NCBI GenBank assembly: GCA_948468535.1
Contig: CAOKIL010000003.1
Coordinates: 1 to 64,000 of the forward strand
Direction: 5' to 3'
Origin: an uncultured Eubacteriales bacterium
GTDB taxonomy: Bacteria; Bacillota; Clostridia; Monoglobales; Monoglobaceae
DNA: 64,000 nt
Shown: piece after piece, positions 61,150-64,000 of the stretch
Layout: the number at the start of each line of letters is the position of its first letter
Position numbering within the stretch: the stretch's first letter is position 1
Program-made: the position numbers and the translations under genes
Notes under the pieces: generated by a model
Databases searched by the model: none
Told to the model about the DNA's origin: nothing
Seen by the model: the letters and a program-made list of their open reading frames with translations, nothing else

Positions 61150-63474
61150 TTAATATGAAACAACCTTTGACACACCCTTATCAATACACTTTGACCTCTT
61201 GCCGTTCGGCGCGGCAAAGAAAAGGTTGGTATCAGCATCGTTTACTTTTTCACTGTATACAATCTCGCCGTTTCCTTTAAGACCGTACGAGCTTACATTA
61301 TCTACAACGTCTCTTGTCTTGCCTTTGTTATCCACACAATATACATCGCCTGTTCTGTTTTCCAAGCTGTAATTCTTAGCATACACTATATATTCTCCTG
61401 CTTTATCAAAAGTAAACGCTCCTGCGCCAACTTCTTCAGCAAGAATTGTTGATTTTTCGCCGTTGTATGCGTTAAGCGTAACTAAATTCCATGCTACGTC
61501 ATAATTATCTGCATATCTGATTGTACTTCCGTCAGGTGTCAGGTTGCACGAGTATGCTGTGTCGCTGATTTTTTTATCTGATGAAACACTGCTGTTGTTT
61601 ATTGAAACAGTGAACAAAGTTCCGCTTTCATTTGCAGTGTCATATCCCTGAATATATACCGCCTTTGTAAAGTCATCGTTGATATCAAACTGGCATACTC
61701 TCTTGTGGTCCTCGTCATCCAGAACCGTGACGTTCATCGCAAGCTCCTGTGCATCGCTTCCTGTCTGGTGTGCATAGAAGTAATCAAAAGCCGTACCTTC
61801 AGCGTTCGCCTTTCTGAATACAACCGCCTGCTCATCCTTGCTGATTTCAATCAGCTCTGTCAGACCGGACGCTATCTTTTCCTTCTGACCGCTCTCCAAA
61901 CTTGCATAATACAATGTCTGATAATAGTTCTCATAGCCTCCGCCGACAAACATGTTATCTGTCGTCTTTGCAATAATAGGCTCGCATCTTGAACCGTCCG
62001 TGACAAGAACTGCCTCACTTGAGTTTTCCTTCATCATATAGACATCAAAGCACTTATTTGTATTGTTATAACCCTTTGCATAAACGACAGTTTTACCCGA
62101 CGGATTAGCCCCGAAAACCTTATATACATCCGATTCAATCTTCTTGGATTCCGAAATCTCGCCTTTTGTAATATAAGCAACATGCAAATCTCCAACCGAA
62201 TTTTCACTGTTATACTCACTTATATATGCAGCTACGTTATCGTCTCCGATAAACATAAAGTTTCCAATATTTACATTATTGCTTATCTTAACCGATTTTT
62301 TGGTAACCGGCGACCAATAGTTCAGCGTTCCGCCCATTCCCGAGCTGTCAGCTCCGGTAAGATACAAAACTCCTGTTCCGTCATCTGAAACTCTTACATC
62401 ATAGTATACATTGTTTGCTATACTTTCGATAGATTTTTTCTTGTTATTTTTAACATACTTGAGCGAACCGCTCTTTTCGTTCATATCCGCAGTATCAATA
62501 TAGTATGTCACTTCACCGCCGGATGAATAATGGATTAAATCCTTTTCTTTTATGCGTTCATCAGACTCGTTCTGATCTTCAAAGTCTTGTGCTATGAAGT
62601 TCTGGCTGAGCTGTACTTCCTTGCCGTCATAAAAACCGTAAAGCTCGTTGCCTTTGGCATAAACAGTAGGAGTCTCGGGTTCGCCGTATCCTGCCTTTGA
62701 CGCCATATTAACAGAAGCAATAATCACGCCTACTACCAAAACCGCAACAATACAACCCAAAATAATTCCGAGGTTCGGTTTTAAATTGAATCCCTTAATC
62801 TTGTCAATTATAGACTTTGATGCCGACTTGCTTCCCGCAGAACTTTTGGCAAGTTCTTTTTTCACCTCATCGGTGTCCATTAATACTGTCTTTGACAAAT
62901 CATCAGACTTATCTGAGCCGGATGCAGCTTCGCTGTCAAATGACACAAAATCTGTGTTTTCCGATACTTCACGTTCAGTTTTTACAGCCGAAGCAACGGG
63001 TTTTTCTGATCTTTCGCTGCCGTTTAGCAGCGAACCTAAAAATCCGCCGTTGTCCTTCTTGGCAAGTTTTCTATCACGCTTTTCTTTGCGCGCAAGACGT
63101 GCCGCTTCAAGAGCTTTTATTTTCTCATCATTTGTCATGTTTGAAAAGCTCTCGTCATAACGCGCTTCACGCTTGCGTTTGAGTTCTTCATCAATCTTAT
63201 ATTCATTATCTCCTGAGCCTGATTTTTCAAATGCGCTTGAATAACGGAGCTCAAACTCAGAATCTGAATCCGCGGTATTTTCTTTGTTGTTCTGCTCCGA
63301 AGCGCCGCTCTCATTCGCGCCTGTATTTATCACTGTTTGAACTGAGTCCGCCGCTTTCGTCTTAGACTGTGAATCACTCTGTTTATTATCAATTGATTTA
63401 TCGGATATATTATTACAGCTGGGACAATTTTCACTGCCAGCCGGTATCTCTGCACCGCACTTTTCGCATTTCAT
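61150..63474 (-). CDS. Zinc-ribbon membrane protein with large extracellular beta domain
   Basis: The open frame begins at a GTG (63489), but ATG 63474 gives the usual zinc-ribbon start MKCEKCGAEIPAGSENCPSC. After the N-terminal ribbon comes a long charged, low-complexity cytoplasmic stretch (with REARYDESFSNMTNDEKIKA and a basic KEKRDRKLAKKDNG), one membrane helix (about 240-262), and about 510 extracellular residues with repeated beta-strand patterns like a TolB/WD-type propeller. I recognise no catalytic site. It is the first gene of the nadD-leuS operon and has its own promoter. Function unknown. Confidence 0.7.
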   Translation of the reverse strand: MKCEKCGAEIPAGSENCPSCNNISDKSIDNKQSDSQSKTKAADSVQTVINTGANESGASEQNNKENTADSDSEFELRYSSAFEKSGSGDNEYKIDEELKRKREARYDESFSNMTNDEKIKALEAARLARKEKRDRKLAKKDNGGFLGSLLNGSERSEKPVASAVKTEREVSENTDFVSFDSEAASGSDKSDDLSKTVLMDTDEVKKELAKSSAGSKSASKSIIDKIKGFNLKPNLGIILGCIVAVLVVGVIIASVNMASKAGYGEPETPTVYAKGNELYGFYDGKEVQLSQNFIAQDFEDQNESDERIKEKDLIHYSSGGEVTYYIDTADMNEKSGSLKYVKNNKKKSIESIANNVYYDVRVSDDGTGVLYLTGADSSGMGGTLNYWSPVTKKSVKISNNVNIGNFMFIGDDNVAAYISEYNSENSVGDLHVAYITKGEISESKKIESDVYKVFGANPSGKTVVYAKGYNNTNKCFDVYMMKENSSEAVLVTDGSRCEPIIAKTTDNMFVGGGYENYYQTLYYASLESGQKEKIASGLTELIEISKDEQAVVFRKANAEGTAFDYFYAHQTGSDAQELAMNVTVLDDEDHKRVCQFDINDDFTKAVYIQGYDTANESGTLFTVSINNSSVSSDKKISDTAYSCNLTPDGSTIRYADNYDVAWNLVTLNAYNGEKSTILAEEVGAGAFTFDKAGEYIVYAKNYSLENRTGDVYCVDNKGKTRDVVDNVSSYGLKGNGEIVYSEKVNDADTNLFFAAPNGKRSKCIDKGVSKVVSY

Positions 63475-63543
63475 TGATGATTTAGCCACCTTTCTATATA
63501 TTATAATGCCACTTAACCTACTAATATAATTACAGTTATTTTA

Positions 63544-63572
63544 ATTTTACCACACATTAAGACAAAAAACAA
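63544..63572 (-). promoter_or_regulatory. Promoter of the zinc-ribbon/nadD/leuS operon
   Basis: The minus strand reads TTGTTT (63567-63572), a 17-bp spacer and TAAAAT (63544-63549), about 70 bp upstream of ATG 63474. Confidence 0.5.
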
Positions 63573-63607
63573 CTGTTTTATAAAAAAATGTAAACAAACT
63601 TTTATAG

Positions 63608-63645
63608 AAAAGGACAAGCAGAAAATTTAATCTGCTTGTCCTTTT
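63608..63645 (-). terminator. Terminator of trmD transcript
   Basis: A perfect 15-bp stem, AAAAGGACAAGCAGA with TCTGCTTGTCCTTTT, has an 8-base loop and a T-rich tail on the minus strand. It begins 5 bp after the trmD stop codon. Confidence 0.85.
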
Positions 63646-63650
63646 ATTCG

Positions 63651-64000
63651 TTATTTATTTTTCAGTCTTTCGACATAATCTCGTTCTTCATCGGTTAGAG
63701 ACGCTTTGGCGAGCATACCGCGGCGTTTGTGAAATGTGTTCTCTATAGACTTCCTTCTCTTCCACGCCGTTATATTCTTGTGATGTCCGCTCATCAATGT
63801 TTCCGGAACCGTCATACCATGCCATACCTCCGGGCGCGTATATTGGGGATACTCCAAAAGTCCGCAGTAATGCGATTCTTCTGAAAACGCCTCCTCGGAT
63901 TTGAGCACACCCGGTATCATTCTGGACACCGCATCAACCACTGCCATTGCGGCTATCTCGCCTCCGGTCAGTACAAAATCGCCTATCGATACTTCCTCGT
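63651..64000 (-). CDS. trmD: tRNA (guanine-N1)-methyltransferase, C-terminal part
   Basis: The frame is open to the window edge. It holds EEVSIGDFVLTGGEIAAM (the SAM-binding trefoil-knot region), the VPETLMSGHHKNITAWKRRK motif and a basic C-terminal helix. TrmD methylates G37 of tRNA and prevents frameshifting. The N-terminal half lies beyond base 64000. Confidence 0.95.
   Translation of the reverse strand, partial: EEVSIGDFVLTGGEIAAMAVVDAVSRMIPGVLKSEEAFSEESHYCGLLEYPQYTRPEVWHGMTVPETLMSGHHKNITAWKRRKSIENTFHKRRGMLAKASLTDEERDYVERLKNK

Noticed and set aside
1-64000. CRISPR arrays, tRNA and rRNA genes
   Set aside because: No regularly spaced identical repeats with unique spacers, and no cloverleaf or rRNA sequence, were recognised in the window.

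Overview
The window looks like a chromosomal segment from an AT-rich, Gram-positive, anaerobic member of the Clostridia. The evidence is Firmicutes-type promoters and strong Shine-Dalgarno sites, 2-hydroxyacyl-CoA dehydratase activase genes, two [FeFe]-hydrogenase-type proteins, a FHA/RodA/PBP2 cell-wall cluster, and an unusual number of S-layer-homology (SLH) proteins. One SLH protein is a 2086-residue surface pectate lyase. A pectin-degrading gut bacterium of the Monoglobus type would fit, but that is inference from gene content. No tRNA, rRNA or CRISPR array was seen.

Most genes lie on the minus strand. 1-4.4 kb: the 5' part of a YcdB/YcdC-type secreted protein, then an operon for a split 2-hydroxyacyl-CoA dehydratase activase system ending in a TSCPD protein. 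4.4-13.5 kb: the SLH pectate lyase, translationally coupled to a second SLH protein. 13.6-15.8 kb: a sodium:solute symporter and a C_GCAxxG_C_C protein. 16-21 kb: a two-component system with an FtsX-type ABC transporter, beside a recombinase relic and a MITE-like repeat. 21-33.7 kb: more SLH proteins (a modular binding protein, a paralogue of the 4.4 kb gene, and an amidase), a short XRE regulator, a U32 protein and a lipoprotein, with a 304-bp structured repeat between the U32 and amidase genes. 33.7-39.2 kb: PBP2, RodA and FHA genes behind a membrane-anchored protein with a degenerate SLH region. 39.3-44.6 kb: a dockerin protein next to an SLH protein with a cohesin-like domain, then divergent apbE and amidohydrolase genes. 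44.6-48.1 kb: argG, argH and a transaldolase-like aldolase. 48.3-49.5 kb: small ORFs, an HPr-like protein that has lost both phosphorylation sites, and a 2[4Fe-4S] ferredoxin. 49.5-54.5 kb: thioredoxin-like [2Fe-2S] protein, sensory hydrogenase with PAS, SpoIIE phosphatase and group-B-like [FeFe] hydrogenase, behind a consensus promoter overlapped by a Rex-like palindrome. 54.7-55.2 kb: two tandem XRE regulators. 55.2-63.6 kb: a housekeeping operon (zinc-ribbon membrane protein, nadD, yqeK, LCP, rsfS, leuS, polysaccharide deacetylase). The window ends in the 3' part of trmD.

Two themes stand out. The first is cell-surface construction and polysaccharide use: six clear SLH proteins plus one degenerate one, pectate lyase, amidase, dockerin/cohesin-like pair, PBP2/RodA, LCP and deacetylase. 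The second is redox sensing of hydrogen metabolism: Rex-like site, sensory hydrogenase, phosphatase and ferredoxins. Promoters were read by eye from hexamers and spacing, and family assignments come from recognisable motifs. Neither was tested by a search.
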